DNA of 64,000 nucleotides from Methanosphaera cuniculi. Its GTDB lineage: Archaea > Methanobacteriota > Methanobacteria > Methanobacteriales > Methanobacteriaceae. Positions 9,749 to 18,328 of this stretch are shown piece after piece (the first letter of the stretch is position 1; every line of letters starts with the position of its first letter). The DNA is taken from the NCBI RefSeq assembly GCF_003149675.1, contig NZ_LWMS01000010.1, forward strand, positions 1 to 64,000, written 5' to 3'. A model generated the notes under the pieces. That model made no database searches, had not been told where the DNA came from, and saw only the letters and a list, made by a program, of their open reading frames with translations. Position numbers and translations under genes: made by a program.

Positions 9749-9784
9749 TATAACTGTTGTTATAAATTTAGTTTAAACTAAATT
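9749..9784. promoter_or_regulatory. two palindromes upstream of the DUF6110/metal-ATPase unit
   Basis: A perfect 20-bp palindrome, AATTTAGTTTAAACTAAATT (9765-9784), abuts a second inverted repeat, TATAAC-TGTT-GTTATA (9749-9764). On the minus strand a TATA-like AATTATATAAT follows immediately (about 9732-9742), placing both palindromes at the upstream edge of the promoter. This is the geometry of a repressor or activator operator. I infer a metal-responsive regulator; none is encoded next to it. Confidence 0.5.
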
Positions 9785-9851
9785 CAAAGAATATATTATT
9801 AAAGTAACCTAAAAACACATAAAAAAAGCCTTATCTAATAACTTAAAATCA

Positions 9852-9890
9852 GAAAAAAAAAATAAAAAAAGGGGGAGGGAAGGGGAGATG
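9852..9890 (-). terminator. candidate terminator of the metallo-hydrolase gene
   Basis: On the minus strand, just after the stop of the gene at 9919, the sequence reads CTCCCCTTCCCTCCCCC and then runs of T. It is one of the clearest C-tract plus T-tract signals in the window. Confidence 0.5.
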
Positions 9891-9918
9891 AGATTATAAT
9901 TTATCTATAATATCATAA

Positions 9919-10659
9919 TTATTCATCTATAAATTCATCTTCAACTACTTGCTGTGATTCTTCAGAATATGTTTCACCAGGCATAAGAATAAGAGTGTAT
10001 GTTCCAATACTTTCATGATCAACAAGTTCTGCAAATTCCTCTGGATCTTGTTCTATTTCTGGGAATGTATTATAATGCATAGGTATTACAATTCTTGCAC
10101 CTATCCATTTTGCAGCAATTGCAGCATCAACAGGACCCATTGTAAAACGATCACCTATAGGTAACATTGCAATATCAGGTTTATACATATCACCAATAAT
10201 AGTTTTCATATCACCAAATAATGCTGTATCCCCAGCATGATATATTTTCTTACCATTTTCAAGTGTTATTACAAACCCTGCAGCAGCTCCTGCTACTTCT
10301 ACTTCTTCTGTAAAGTCAATTGAAGAGGTATGTTTTGCATCTGTCATTGTTATATTTATCATATCATTTACTGATACACTTCCACCTTTATTCATTCCTA
10401 TTGCATTTAGTCCCTGTTTTTGTACAAAGAGTGCTATTTCATGTGTTGATATTATTGTTGCATTAGAGTTATTTGCAATTTCAAGTGCATCACCAAAATG
10501 ATCTGAATGACCATGAGTAAGAAGTATTATATCTGGTCTTAAGCTTTCAACTGGCGTTGTACATGCAGGATTACTGCTTATAAATGGATCTATTAGTATG
10601 TTTAAACCTTCTTCACTTATTATGTTAAATGCTGAATGTCCTAAGTATTCTATATACAT
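9919..10659 (-). CDS. metal-dependent hydrolase, UPF0173/UlaG-like beta-lactamase fold
   Basis: 246 residues of the metallo-beta-lactamase superfamily. It starts IEYLGHSAFNI, has the HxHxDH metal motif as THGHSDHFGDA (~53-63), a second histidine segment YHAGDTALFG (~144-153), and PMHYNTFPE near the C-terminus, the UPF0173 signature set. Substrate unknown; a phosphodiester or lactone hydrolase is plausible. I chose the ATG at 10659 because AGGTGA (10668-10673) lies 8 nt upstream; the GTG 12 nt earlier overlaps that site. Soluble and cytoplasmic. Confidence 0.9.
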   Translation of the reverse strand: MYIEYLGHSAFNIISEEGLNILIDPFISSNPACTTPVESLRPDIILLTHGHSDHFGDALEIANNSNATIISTHEIALFVQKQGLNAIGMNKGGSVSVNDMINITMTDAKHTSSIDFTEEVEVAGAAAGFVITLENGKKIYHAGDTALFGDMKTIIGDMYKPDIAMLPIGDRFTMGPVDAAIAAKWIGARIVIPMHYNTFPEIEQDPEEFAELVDHESIGTYTLILMPGETYSEESQQVVEDEFIDE

Positions 10660-10748
10660 ATATGAAATCACCTATATTTTTTTTTATAATTTTATTTTAA
10701 AAAGTTTTCTATTTATTATAATATTAATTTTTCTTTTTTAATTAAATT

Positions 10749-11879
10749 TCATTCTTTTTTTTCTATTATTTCAAAAGCTTTTTTACATCCATTATATTTT
10801 ATAAATTTATTATATTCATCTGAGTTTATCTTGATTGTATCTGTTTTATTTATTGTTGTATTTATCATATTTTTTAGTTTTTCTTTATCATCAATCATAG
10901 TAGTTTGTGATATTTTATATGGTTTTATTCTTTGTATGTTTTTTTGTTGTTCTTTATGATTTTTAATTGGTATTAAAATGTTAGGTTTTTTTATTGATAT
11001 AAGTTCCATGGTAGTTGTGTGTCCAGCTAGTGCTATTGTAAGATCTGATAATCGCATCCATTCAACGAGATTGTAGCTAAACTGTTTTATTATAATAGTT
11101 TTATTAGTCTTTGGTATTTTAAATTGACTTGGATCTAATTCTAAGCCTGTGAATATGATAATTGTATCAACATTAAGTTCTAAGGATATATCACATATAT
11201 TTTCAATTAAAAGTTTTCCAAATTCACTACCACCAACAGTAACAACAATAACTTTACTATCCACATTTATGTTATGTTTTCGTCGTAATTCATCTTTTGT
11301 AAGATCTACTGGTGCTTTAATTAAAGGTCCTATAAATTCTGTTTTACTTTTAAGTTTATCTGGTATTGTAATTGTTCCTGGAATATCAGGTATAAGTATT
11401 TTTGTTGCATTTTTTGATATTTGATGGATGAGTTTTTCAATACTTTTTTCAAAATATTTTATAAATTGTATATCTGTTGAATCAGAAAATCCAAAAGTTA
11501 AATCATTAGTAATAATATAACATGGAATTTTTAGAAGTTTTGCTGTATATGGTGTTGAATAATCAGAATCTGATATTATAATATCAGGTTTTATACGCTT
11601 AATTATTCTAGCTTCTTTATACATTGTTTTAATAAAAGTATATGGTATGTCTTTTGAGTTTTTAACTGACTTTTCAATATCAACAGATCCATTGTTTCCT
11701 TCAAAGTTCATATTAGGGAGTGGATGAACAGTCTTATGATTTTTACGAAGAAAATGTAATCCTGCACCATAACTTGCAAACTCAACACTATGTCCTTTTT
11801 TTTCTAAATATAATGCTAGTGTTAATTCACGAGATGCATGTCCAATTCCAACACCACATGTTGTTATTAATATTTTCAT
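10749..11879 (-). CDS. MJ1255-type glycosyltransferase (GT-B fold, MurG-like)
   Basis: 376 residues beginning MKILITTCGVGIGHASREL, the glycine-rich N-terminal loop of the MJ1255/MurG-like (GT28-related) family. The C-terminal half has the nucleotide-sugar-binding pattern VVTVGGSEFGK ... LAGHTTTMELISIKKPNILIP. Probably transfers a sugar in surface glycan or glycolipid synthesis; donor and acceptor are unknown. An in-frame TTG lies 18 nt upstream, but ATG at 11879 fits the family start. A related domain is fused to a GT2 domain in the gene at 28212-29984. Confidence 0.8.
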   Translation of the reverse strand: MKILITTCGVGIGHASRELTLALYLEKKGHSVEFASYGAGLHFLRKNHKTVHPLPNMNFEGNNGSVDIEKSVKNSKDIPYTFIKTMYKEARIIKRIKPDIIISDSDYSTPYTAKLLKIPCYIITNDLTFGFSDSTDIQFIKYFEKSIEKLIHQISKNATKILIPDIPGTITIPDKLKSKTEFIGPLIKAPVDLTKDELRRKHNINVDSKVIVVTVGGSEFGKLLIENICDISLELNVDTIIIFTGLELDPSQFKIPKTNKTIIIKQFSYNLVEWMRLSDLTIALAGHTTTMELISIKKPNILIPIKNHKEQQKNIQRIKPYKISQTTMIDDKEKLKNMINTTINKTDTIKINSDEYNKFIKYNGCKKAFEIIEKKE

Positions 11880-12025
11880 AATTATCAAAAATCCCAAAAA
11901 AAAATACTTCTTAATTACTTCTTAGTTATATAGTTGTTTATCATAATTATATTAAAATTATTATCATAAATATTTAAAAAAAGATAGAAAGTGTGGTTGT
12001 AAAAAGGGTATTTTATTTTAAAAAT

Positions 12026-12065
12026 AAGTATTACTTTTAATATAAAAAAGTAATACTTTTATATA
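12026..12065 (+). promoter_or_regulatory. inverted repeat and TATA box of the class III pilin pair
   Basis: AAGTATTACTTTT (12026-12038) and AAAAGTAATACTT (12046-12058) form a perfect 13-bp inverted repeat. Its right arm runs directly into the TATA box TTTATATA (12058-12065). Predicted transcription start is near 12088, and GGTGA lies at 12109-12113. A protein bound to the repeat would touch the TATA/BRE region, so this is a candidate operator. Confidence 0.5.
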
Positions 12066-12127
12066 GTAGAACTAATAAAAATAAGAAATACAAAAAACAT
12101 AAAAAAAAGGTGACATAAAAAACAACT

Positions 12128-12313
12128 ATGAACATAATAAAAGACACGAAAGGACAAGGAGCAGCAGAATACATACTACTATTTGGAGGAGTAATAATAA
12201 TAGCACTAGTCGCACTTCAAATATACACAAACTACTTCGCAGATAGTGCAGGATTCAGTGCAAAAACAGACGCAGAACAAATACGAAACAACCTAACAAC
12301 AAAATCAACATGA
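12128..12313 (+). CDS. class III signal peptide (pilin-like) protein, 61 aa
   Basis: A short basic N-terminus (MNIIKDTKGQGAAEYILL) followed by one hydrophobic helix (~17-34) and a small polar tail. Q-G-A-A-E at the start of the helix matches the class III signal motif (Q-x-S/A-x-E-x3-L), in which the prepilin peptidase EppA cuts before the Gln in methanogens. Probably an adhesive pilin subunit. The stop codon overlaps the start of the next, similar gene (ATGA). GGTGAC lies about 14 nt before the ATG, rather far. No flagellin operon is nearby. Confidence 0.8.
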   Translation: MNIIKDTKGQGAAEYILLFGGVIIIALVALQIYTNYFADSAGFSAKTDAEQIRNNLTTKST

Positions 12314-12489
12314 ATATTATCAAAGACATTCATGCACAACTAAGCACAGAAATAATACTAATACTATCATCCATACTTATAATAACACTAATAACCGCAC
12401 AGATGACACTAGATTATGAAAACAAAATAACAACAAAAACACAACAAATACTAAACACAACACGAAATACAATACTAACAAAAATATAA
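12310..12489 (+). CDS. second class III signal peptide protein, 59 aa
   Basis: Starts in the ATGA overlap with the preceding pilin-like gene. Sequence: MNIIKDIHAQLSTEIILIL, then a long Ile/Leu helix and a polar, Thr/Asn-rich tail (to ILTKI). QLSTEIILI is close to the consensus Q-x-S-x-E-x3-L. The first six residues, MNIIKD, repeat those of the upstream gene, pointing to a duplicated pair. Translational coupling is likely. Probably a minor pilin or partner subunit; the short tail could also mean a membrane-retained assembly protein. Confidence 0.75.
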   Translation: MNIIKDIHAQLSTEIILILSSILIITLITAQMTLDYENKITTKTQQILNTTRNTILTKI

Positions 12490-12582
12490 AAAGTAAAAAA
12501 AAATAGTATTTTAAAAGTTAAAAAAAAAGAAAAGTAAACAAAAAAAAGAAAAGTAATATAAAAAAAAGAAGATAGAATTATT

Positions 12583-13050
12583 TTATTCTTCTGTTAATAA
12601 AACACCATCTTGAGTAATTTCACCTTTCCTAATACGGGTAGATGAAATAGGAACATTATCAGCAGCAAGAATCCATTCAATAACAACAATATCAAGCAAA
12701 TTAAGCCCATTTGACTTACGAATTTGATTAATATATACAGCTGATTCTTCAGTTTCCTCACTTACAACAATAGCATCAAGTTCAGGATCAAAATCAGCAG
12801 TACCCATAGCATCATCAATACGCTTAATTTCATAAAAGTTATCATAATCATTTACAACTTCTTTAACCTTTGCTATTCTTTTTTCACAACTTTCCACATC
12901 ATGACTTTTATGTGCTGCAAATTCATCAGATGTAATTCCAATTAAAACTTTCTCAGATAACCTAAAAGCTGTTCTAATAAGTTCTTCATGACCTTTATGG
13001 AATTTATCAAAAGTTCCTCCAACAGCAATCTTCTTATAAGTATAATCCAT
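12583..13050 (-). CDS. coaD: phosphopantetheine adenylyltransferase (archaeal CoaD type)
   Basis: 155 residues of the nucleotidyltransferase alpha/beta phosphodiesterase superfamily. GGTFDKFHKGHEEL (~11-24) carries the HxGH nucleotide motif and ISSTRIRKGEI (~136-146) is the second ATP-binding motif. It joins ATP and 4'-phosphopantetheine to dephospho-CoA and pyrophosphate, the penultimate CoA step. The archaeal form lacks close similarity to bacterial CoaD but shares the fold. The last CoA step in archaea is done by the GTP-dependent kinase present at 48578. Monocistronic, minus strand. Confidence 0.9.
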   Translation of the reverse strand: MDYTYKKIAVGGTFDKFHKGHEELIRTAFRLSEKVLIGITSDEFAAHKSHDVESCEKRIAKVKEVVNDYDNFYEIKRIDDAMGTADFDPELDAIVVSEETEESAVYINQIRKSNGLNLLDIVVIEWILAADNVPISSTRIRKGEITQDGVLLTEE

Positions 13051-13273
13051 TATAATATTACATCCCTTTCTACGTTCTTGTTTTTTTTTATAAAAAAAAA
13101 TTAATTATTTTTTCATTTATGATTTTTAATAAAATTAAATAAAAAAAAATAAGTTATATTAAAAAAGTTTCCAAAAAAATGAAAAAATAAAGTTTCTAGC
13201 TCTTAGTAATTTTTATATTTTTCATAATATTTAAAAATTAATATCCACTAAAAATTGAAAACTTTTTAAATTG

Positions 13274-14830
13274 TTAGCATGCACCACAATTATAACAACC
13301 TTCCTCCTCACACCATGGTGTTACTTCAGAGTTTTGCATTTTTTCATACTCACTTTGAAGATATTTATCTGATATTCCAACATCTATTTCATACCATGGG
13401 AATTTAGTTATACCATCAACTTTCACCTGATTAATATTATTTGCAAGTTTATACCAGTCACGGAATTTTAGTTGATCTGATATTTTAAGAATATTATTAA
13501 GCTCTCCTCCACCATTTGAAAGTACATATTGTATTGTTGCACGACGTAGAGATTCATTTTTATATCTGAATTTTAATCGTGGAGAATATTTCTTAAATTT
13601 CTGGTATAAATCATCATAATCAAATGGCATATACTGAAGTGGAGTATGTGGTTTTGGAATAAGTGGATTAATACTTGTTTTTATTGTATTATATCGTACA
13701 CCACGACTAAGTATTCCCCTAAGATAATTAATTAATTCCATCACAGTATCTGTTGATTCACCTGGTGTACCAAGAAGTAAATACATTTTAACTTTAAATT
13801 TAAGATCAATTGCCCGATCTATTGTATTAATTATCTGTGAATCTGTTATTGGTTTATTTAATTTTAAGCGTTGAGAGTATATGGTTTCAGGTGCTATTGT
13901 AATTGTTTTAAGTCCATTTGATCGTAATATTTCAAGAAGTTCATCAGATATTGATTCAATACGTAGAGATGGTGTTACTATATCAAATCCTTCCTCAGAT
14001 AAATTCCAGCATAAATCCTCAATTTTACTATAATCACTTACAGCTTCACCTAATAATGCTACTCTATTATGTCCTGTTGCATGACGTGTTTTAAGTGCTG
14101 TATCTATAAGTGTATCAAGGTCAACTTCTCGTCTTGGACGATACATACATCCACTCATACAAAATCTACATCCACGACTACATCCACGTGATACTTCCAT
14201 CATAAATGTATTATCTCCAAATGCTGGCATGAATTTAGGATTATCTGTCTTTGTTACTATCTGATATATTGGTCTCCATGCATCTTTCATGCTTTTTATT
14301 TGCTGTTTTTTTGCAGGATATCCTGGCTTATACACACCTGGTATGTCAAGAAAGTCAAATATATCGGCACGTGGATCATTTGTATCACTTCTAACATCTA
14401 TTATTTCATCAAGTACTACTTCTCCATCTCCTATTACAAATAGATCTATGAATTTTGATATTGGCAGTGGATTTGATGTTGCACATGGTCCACCTGCAAT
14501 TACAAGTGGATCTTTTGGTCTTCTGTTTTTACTTTCAAGTGGTATATTACTTTTTTTAAGCATCTCAATCATATTTAGATAGTCTTCTTCAAATTGTAGT
14601 GTGAAACTTACAATATCAAAGTCAGCTAAATCAGATCGAGTTTCAATACTTTTAGCTTGTGGATATATTACACGTTCACAGTAGATATCTTCTCGTGCAT
14701 TAAGAAAGTCATATATTATCTGATATCCAAGTGATGACATAGCAACTCTATAAACATTAGGATAACATGATGCAACTCGTGTTATTACTTTTCGTGGATT
14801 TTTTATAACTGTATTATACTCTTCAATCAT
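13274..14830 (-). CDS. radical SAM protein with cobalamin-binding-like N-terminus
   Basis: 518 residues. The N-terminal ~170 resemble a B12-binding-like domain (RVAMSSLGYQIIYDFLN ... VIAGGPCATSNPLP). The radical SAM motif is CSRGCRFC (~213-220), reading C-x3-C-x2-C, followed by a TIM-barrel-like core (LLLGTPGES). The C-terminus ends in a Cys cluster, CEEEGCYNCGAC, possibly a second Fe-S site. This matches a widespread family of uncharacterised methanogen radical SAM proteins; the substrate is unknown. A MarR-family gene lies 27 nt upstream on the same strand, so they may be co-transcribed. Confidence 0.85.
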   Translation of the reverse strand: MIEEYNTVIKNPRKVITRVASCYPNVYRVAMSSLGYQIIYDFLNAREDIYCERVIYPQAKSIETRSDLADFDIVSFTLQFEEDYLNMIEMLKKSNIPLESKNRRPKDPLVIAGGPCATSNPLPISKFIDLFVIGDGEVVLDEIIDVRSDTNDPRADIFDFLDIPGVYKPGYPAKKQQIKSMKDAWRPIYQIVTKTDNPKFMPAFGDNTFMMEVSRGCSRGCRFCMSGCMYRPRREVDLDTLIDTALKTRHATGHNRVALLGEAVSDYSKIEDLCWNLSEEGFDIVTPSLRIESISDELLEILRSNGLKTITIAPETIYSQRLKLNKPITDSQIINTIDRAIDLKFKVKMYLLLGTPGESTDTVMELINYLRGILSRGVRYNTIKTSINPLIPKPHTPLQYMPFDYDDLYQKFKKYSPRLKFRYKNESLRRATIQYVLSNGGGELNNILKISDQLKFRDWYKLANNINQVKVDGITKFPWYEIDVGISDKYLQSEYEKMQNSEVTPWCEEEGCYNCGAC

Positions 14831-14857
14831 TAGTTAATCGTATCTCCCATTTTTTGT

Positions 14858-15328
14858 TTATTTTTTATTTTCTTCTATTATTCTATTTTTTATTTTATAT
14901 GAATTTTTAAGTATTTGATCAAGTATTTTTTTTAGTTTGTGTATTTCATTTTCATTTAGAGATTCACATACTTCTTTTTCCCATTGTGTATCAAGATTTA
15001 ATATGTGTTTTACAATTTCTGCTCCATCTGATGTTAGTGTAACAAAGTTTTGTCGTCTGTTGTTTTTGTCAATTTCTCGATGTATTATATTTTTATCTTC
15101 AAGGCGTCTTAGTGTTCGTGCAACAGCTCCTGGTGTTAAGTAGAATGTGTCTACTAGTTCATGTTGTGTTAGTTTTCCTTTATGATATATTTCCATTAAT
15201 ATTGGAAATTCTCCTGCTGATGTATTATAATCTTTTAGCATATGGTTTAAATAGATGTAGTGTTGACGATCAATTATTGAAAAGAATGCTATTAATTCTA
15301 TATTATCCACATTATCTTCTTTTTTCAT
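14858..15328 (-). CDS. MarR-family transcriptional regulator
   Basis: 156 residues with a winged helix-turn-helix typical of MarR. The helix segment KGKLTQHELVDTFYLTPGAVARTLRRLEDKNII (~50-82) and wing REIDKNNRRQNFVTLTSDGAEIV follow an N-terminal dimer helix, and a coiled C-terminal helix (WEKEVCESLNENEIHKLKKIL) ends the protein. MarR proteins bind palindromic operators and release on ligand binding. It lies just downstream of the broken MATE exporter, upstream of which sit two TTTAnnTGTAAACTAT repeats, so control of that exporter is a reasonable inference. Confidence 0.9.
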   Translation of the reverse strand: MKKEDNVDNIELIAFFSIIDRQHYIYLNHMLKDYNTSAGEFPILMEIYHKGKLTQHELVDTFYLTPGAVARTLRRLEDKNIIHREIDKNNRRQNFVTLTSDGAEIVKHILNLDTQWEKEVCESLNENEIHKLKKILDQILKNSYKIKNRIIEENKK

Positions 15329-15535
15329 ATTCTTTAATACACATCCTTATTGTCGTTATTTTTTGGTAATTACTTATTAGTTTTATTTTTTATTATTTTA
15401 TTATTTTATTATTAATTGTATATTAGTCTAAAAAAAAAGTTGAGATATGGAATTTTTATTAAATTTATAAAAAAAAATTAAAGTAAAAGAAGGTGGAGAA
15501 GTTGGATTTAAAGGTTCTATTTTTTTCCCTTTTTT

Positions 15536-16916
15536 TTATGTATATCCTTCTAGTTTATCAATTTTTTTGATATATCCTTTAAATACTATTAGTCCTAGTA
15601 GTGATCCTAAAAATGCTCCTATTGCAAGTGATAGGTATGCTCCATCAGGTCCCATATTTAATGTGAATACAAGAATATATATTGATATTAGTATGAATAA
15701 GAATTCTCTGCATGTTGTAAGTATGAGTGATATTACACCTTTTCCCATTCCTTGGAATATGAATGAACAACATAATCCTATAGGTAAAGCCAGTAAGAAC
15801 AAACATAATATTCTTAGTGCATCTGTTATTATTGAACTTAATCCTGCACTTGATGATGTATAACTAAATAGTAATGCTAGTTGTGGTGCAAATAATTCCA
15901 TTAATATTATAAGTATTATAACAAGTATCATTGATAATTTTATTGAATAGTTACATATACTATCTACACGTTTTATATCACGTGCTCCATATGCTACTCC
16001 TGATACTGTAATTGCTGCTGTTGCAATTCCTACAGGTACCATCATACCTACTTGTATGATACTCATTGCAGCTGAAAATCCTGCAACTGTTGCTGTTGTT
16101 GATATCATTGCAAGTACTGCATTCATAATAATTGTTATTAGTGATATTATAAGTTGTTCAATACTTCCTGGAATTGCTACTGCTATTAATTGTTTTAAGA
16201 TTGTTTTGCTAAATTCAAATTCACTACGTTTTACATCAACATATGTGTCTTGTTTTATTAATATCCAGTATAGCATTAGTATTGTTGCAACTAATGCTGA
16301 GAGTATTGTTGCTATTGCTGCACCTATAACTCCCATATTTAGTGCGTATATGAAAATTGGATCAATTATTATATTTATTATTCCTGTAAGAATTAGTGCT
16401 ATTGTTGCTCGTTTAACATCACCTTCTGCTCTTAGTTGGCTTGAGAGTATTCCATTAAATATTAGTGTAAATGATCCTATGATTATGATTGATGCATATG
16501 GTATTGCATAATCTAGTACTGCATTTGCTCCCATTACTATTAGTAATTCTTTTATGCATGGAAGTAGTATTGCTGGTATTATTATTGAAAGTATGAGGGC
16601 TATTATTATTCCATGTATTGCACTATTTGATGCTTGGTGTTTATTTTTAGCTCCAATATATCTTGATATTAGTGAGTTTACCCCTGCTCCAAATCCATTT
16701 GCTATTCCACCAATTATAATAAATATTGGTGTTACAAATCCAATAGCTGCTAGTGGATCAGCTCCTAATCCTGATATCTACCCTATCTACCATATTATAT
16801 ACCATATTTAAAACTAATGTAAGTATTAAGGGCCATGCTATTGTTTTTAGTGCTATTTTTGGATCACCTTGTATTATTTCAACTTTTGAATTTTTTTCTG
16901 AATCATTCTTTTTCAT
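15536..16916 (-). pseudogene. MATE-family multidrug/sodium antiporter, frameshifted
   Basis: The minus strand encodes a MATE exporter in two frames. The N-terminal piece (ATG at 16916; possible TTG start at 16928 with AGGAG behind it) reads ... DPKIALKTIAWPLILT ... NMVYNMVDR. After about 16780 the next piece continues in another frame as ISGLGADPLAAIGFV and stays open to 15536, about 417 codons. Relatives have DRIW(V/I)SGLG, so two bases of the Trp codon seem lost. Twelve membrane segments would be expected. The larger piece has an internal ATG at 16534 and might yield a truncated protein; normal function is doubtful. Confidence 0.85.
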
Positions 16917-17023
16917 GTTTTGATTCAAATTATCTTATTCTCCTTTGAAAAGATTATTTTTTTTCTATTATTTTATAATAATTATAATAAATGTTGTTTA
17001 GTTAATAATTTAAATATAAACAT

Positions 17024-17054
17024 TTTACATGTAAACTATTTAATTGTAAACTAT
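17024..17054. promoter_or_regulatory. tandem operator-like repeats in the MATE/aminotransferase divergent promoter
   Basis: TTTACATGTAAACTAT (17024-17039) is followed directly by TTTAATTGTAAACTAT (17039-17054), a 15-nt-period direct repeat. The first contains the 12-bp palindrome TTTACATGTAAA. On the minus strand a TATA-like TTTATATTTAAA (about 17006-17017) for the MATE gene follows within 10 nt. The arrangement suits a MarR-family dimer; the MarR gene at 14858 is the obvious candidate. Confidence 0.5.
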
Positions 17055-17154
17055 CTTATATTTTTACAACCAATCATATATAAAAGTATTCATTAAAATA
17101 ATACTAAAAACAAAAATAACAAACAGAATAAAAAAAAAAGGATTGATCAAAAAA

Positions 17155-18273
17155 ATGCAATATGGAGCAAAAAGAGTATTAGATATTAACCTCTCCCAAG
17201 TAAGAAAAATGTTCGAACAAGCAAGTCCAACAGCAATAAATCTAGCACTAGGAGAACCAGATTTTGACACACCACCACACATAATCGAAGCACTAAAAGA
17301 TGCACTAACAATGGGCGAAACACATTACTCACAAAACAAAGGACTACCAGAACTTAGAAAAGCCATAGTACAAAAACTTAAAAAAGACAACAACATAAAC
17401 ACCACAATGGACGATATAATAGTAACAGTAGGAGCAAGTGAAGCACTATACTCATCAATAAATGCACTAATAAACCCAGGCGATGATGTACTAATACCAG
17501 ATCCAGGATTTCTATCATACCAAGAAGTAGTAAAAATAGCAGGAGCTAATGCAATACCTGTTAAAACATACCCTGAAAATGGATTTAAAACAACAATAAA
17601 AGATGTAGAAAATAGCCTAACAGAAAATACAAAAGCTATAATCATAAACTCACCATGTAACCCAACAGGTGCAGTTATCGAAAAAGAAGATGTAAAAGCA
17701 ATATCAGATCTAGCAGATGATAAAGACATAATCATAATATCAGATGAAATATATGAAAAAATAATATATGATAAAAAACACTACAGCTTCCAAGCATACA
17801 CAGATAATGCAATAACAATAAATGGATTTTCAAAATCATATGCAATGACAGGACTAAGAATAGGATACCTCTCAGCAATACCTGAAATGATAGATGAAAT
17901 ACTAAAAATACACCAATATAATGTTGCATGTGTAGATACACCAACACAAATAGCAGCAACAGACGCATTAGTTAAATCACAACAATGTGTAACAGATATG
18001 GTAGCAGAATTTAGAAAAAGACGTGATCTTGTTGTAAAATCATTAAATGAAATGGGACTTGAATGTATACGTCCTGATGGAGCATTCTATGTATTCTTTA
18101 AATGTGATAATCCTGATGAATTTATACAAAAAGCACTAAAAGAAGATGTAGTATTAGTTAATGGAAATGCATTTGGTGATATGGGAGAAGGTTATATTAG
18201 ATTATCCTATGCACAAAGTTATGATAACTTAGAACGTGCAATGAGAAGACTTAAAAAAATAGTAGAAAACTAA
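17155..18273 (+). CDS. PLP-dependent aminotransferase (class I/II, aspartate aminotransferase-like)
   Basis: 372 residues, fold-type I. NLALGEPDFDTPPHI (~21-35) is the N-terminal substrate region, SPCNPTGAV holds the Asn contacting PLP, ISDEIYEKI the Asp/Tyr pair, and GFSKSYAMTGLRIGY the Schiff-base Lys and phosphate-binding Arg. Transfers amino groups between aspartate, aromatic or other amino acids and 2-oxoglutarate; exact preference is unknown. I chose the ATG at 17155, behind the SD-like AGGATTGATC at 17139-17148; a TTG 12 nt upstream lies within that site. A TATA box ATATATAAAA sits at about 17076-17085. Divergent from the MATE gene. Confidence 0.9.
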   Translation: MQYGAKRVLDINLSQVRKMFEQASPTAINLALGEPDFDTPPHIIEALKDALTMGETHYSQNKGLPELRKAIVQKLKKDNNINTTMDDIIVTVGASEALYSSINALINPGDDVLIPDPGFLSYQEVVKIAGANAIPVKTYPENGFKTTIKDVENSLTENTKAIIINSPCNPTGAVIEKEDVKAISDLADDKDIIIISDEIYEKIIYDKKHYSFQAYTDNAITINGFSKSYAMTGLRIGYLSAIPEMIDEILKIHQYNVACVDTPTQIAATDALVKSQQCVTDMVAEFRKRRDLVVKSLNEMGLECIRPDGAFYVFFKCDNPDEFIQKALKEDVVLVNGNAFGDMGEGYIRLSYAQSYDNLERAMRRLKKIVEN

Positions 18274-18295
18274 AAAACTTAGTTTTTTATATATT

Positions 18296-18328
18296 CTCCC
18301 CCAATTAGACTACCTTTACTTTTTTTTA
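18296..18328 (+). terminator. candidate terminator after the aminotransferase
   Basis: CTCCCCC at 18296-18302 and a run of eight T's at 18320-18327, in the short gap between two convergent genes. It fits the C-tract plus T-tract pattern seen elsewhere. Confidence 0.35.

Larger units (their letters stand above)
9596..9918. other. intergenic region of the metal ATPase promoter
   Basis: 323 bases. It holds the promoter and palindromes of the DUF6110 unit and the C-rich terminator-like tract of the hydrolase gene. No further ORF is visible. Confidence 0.6.
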
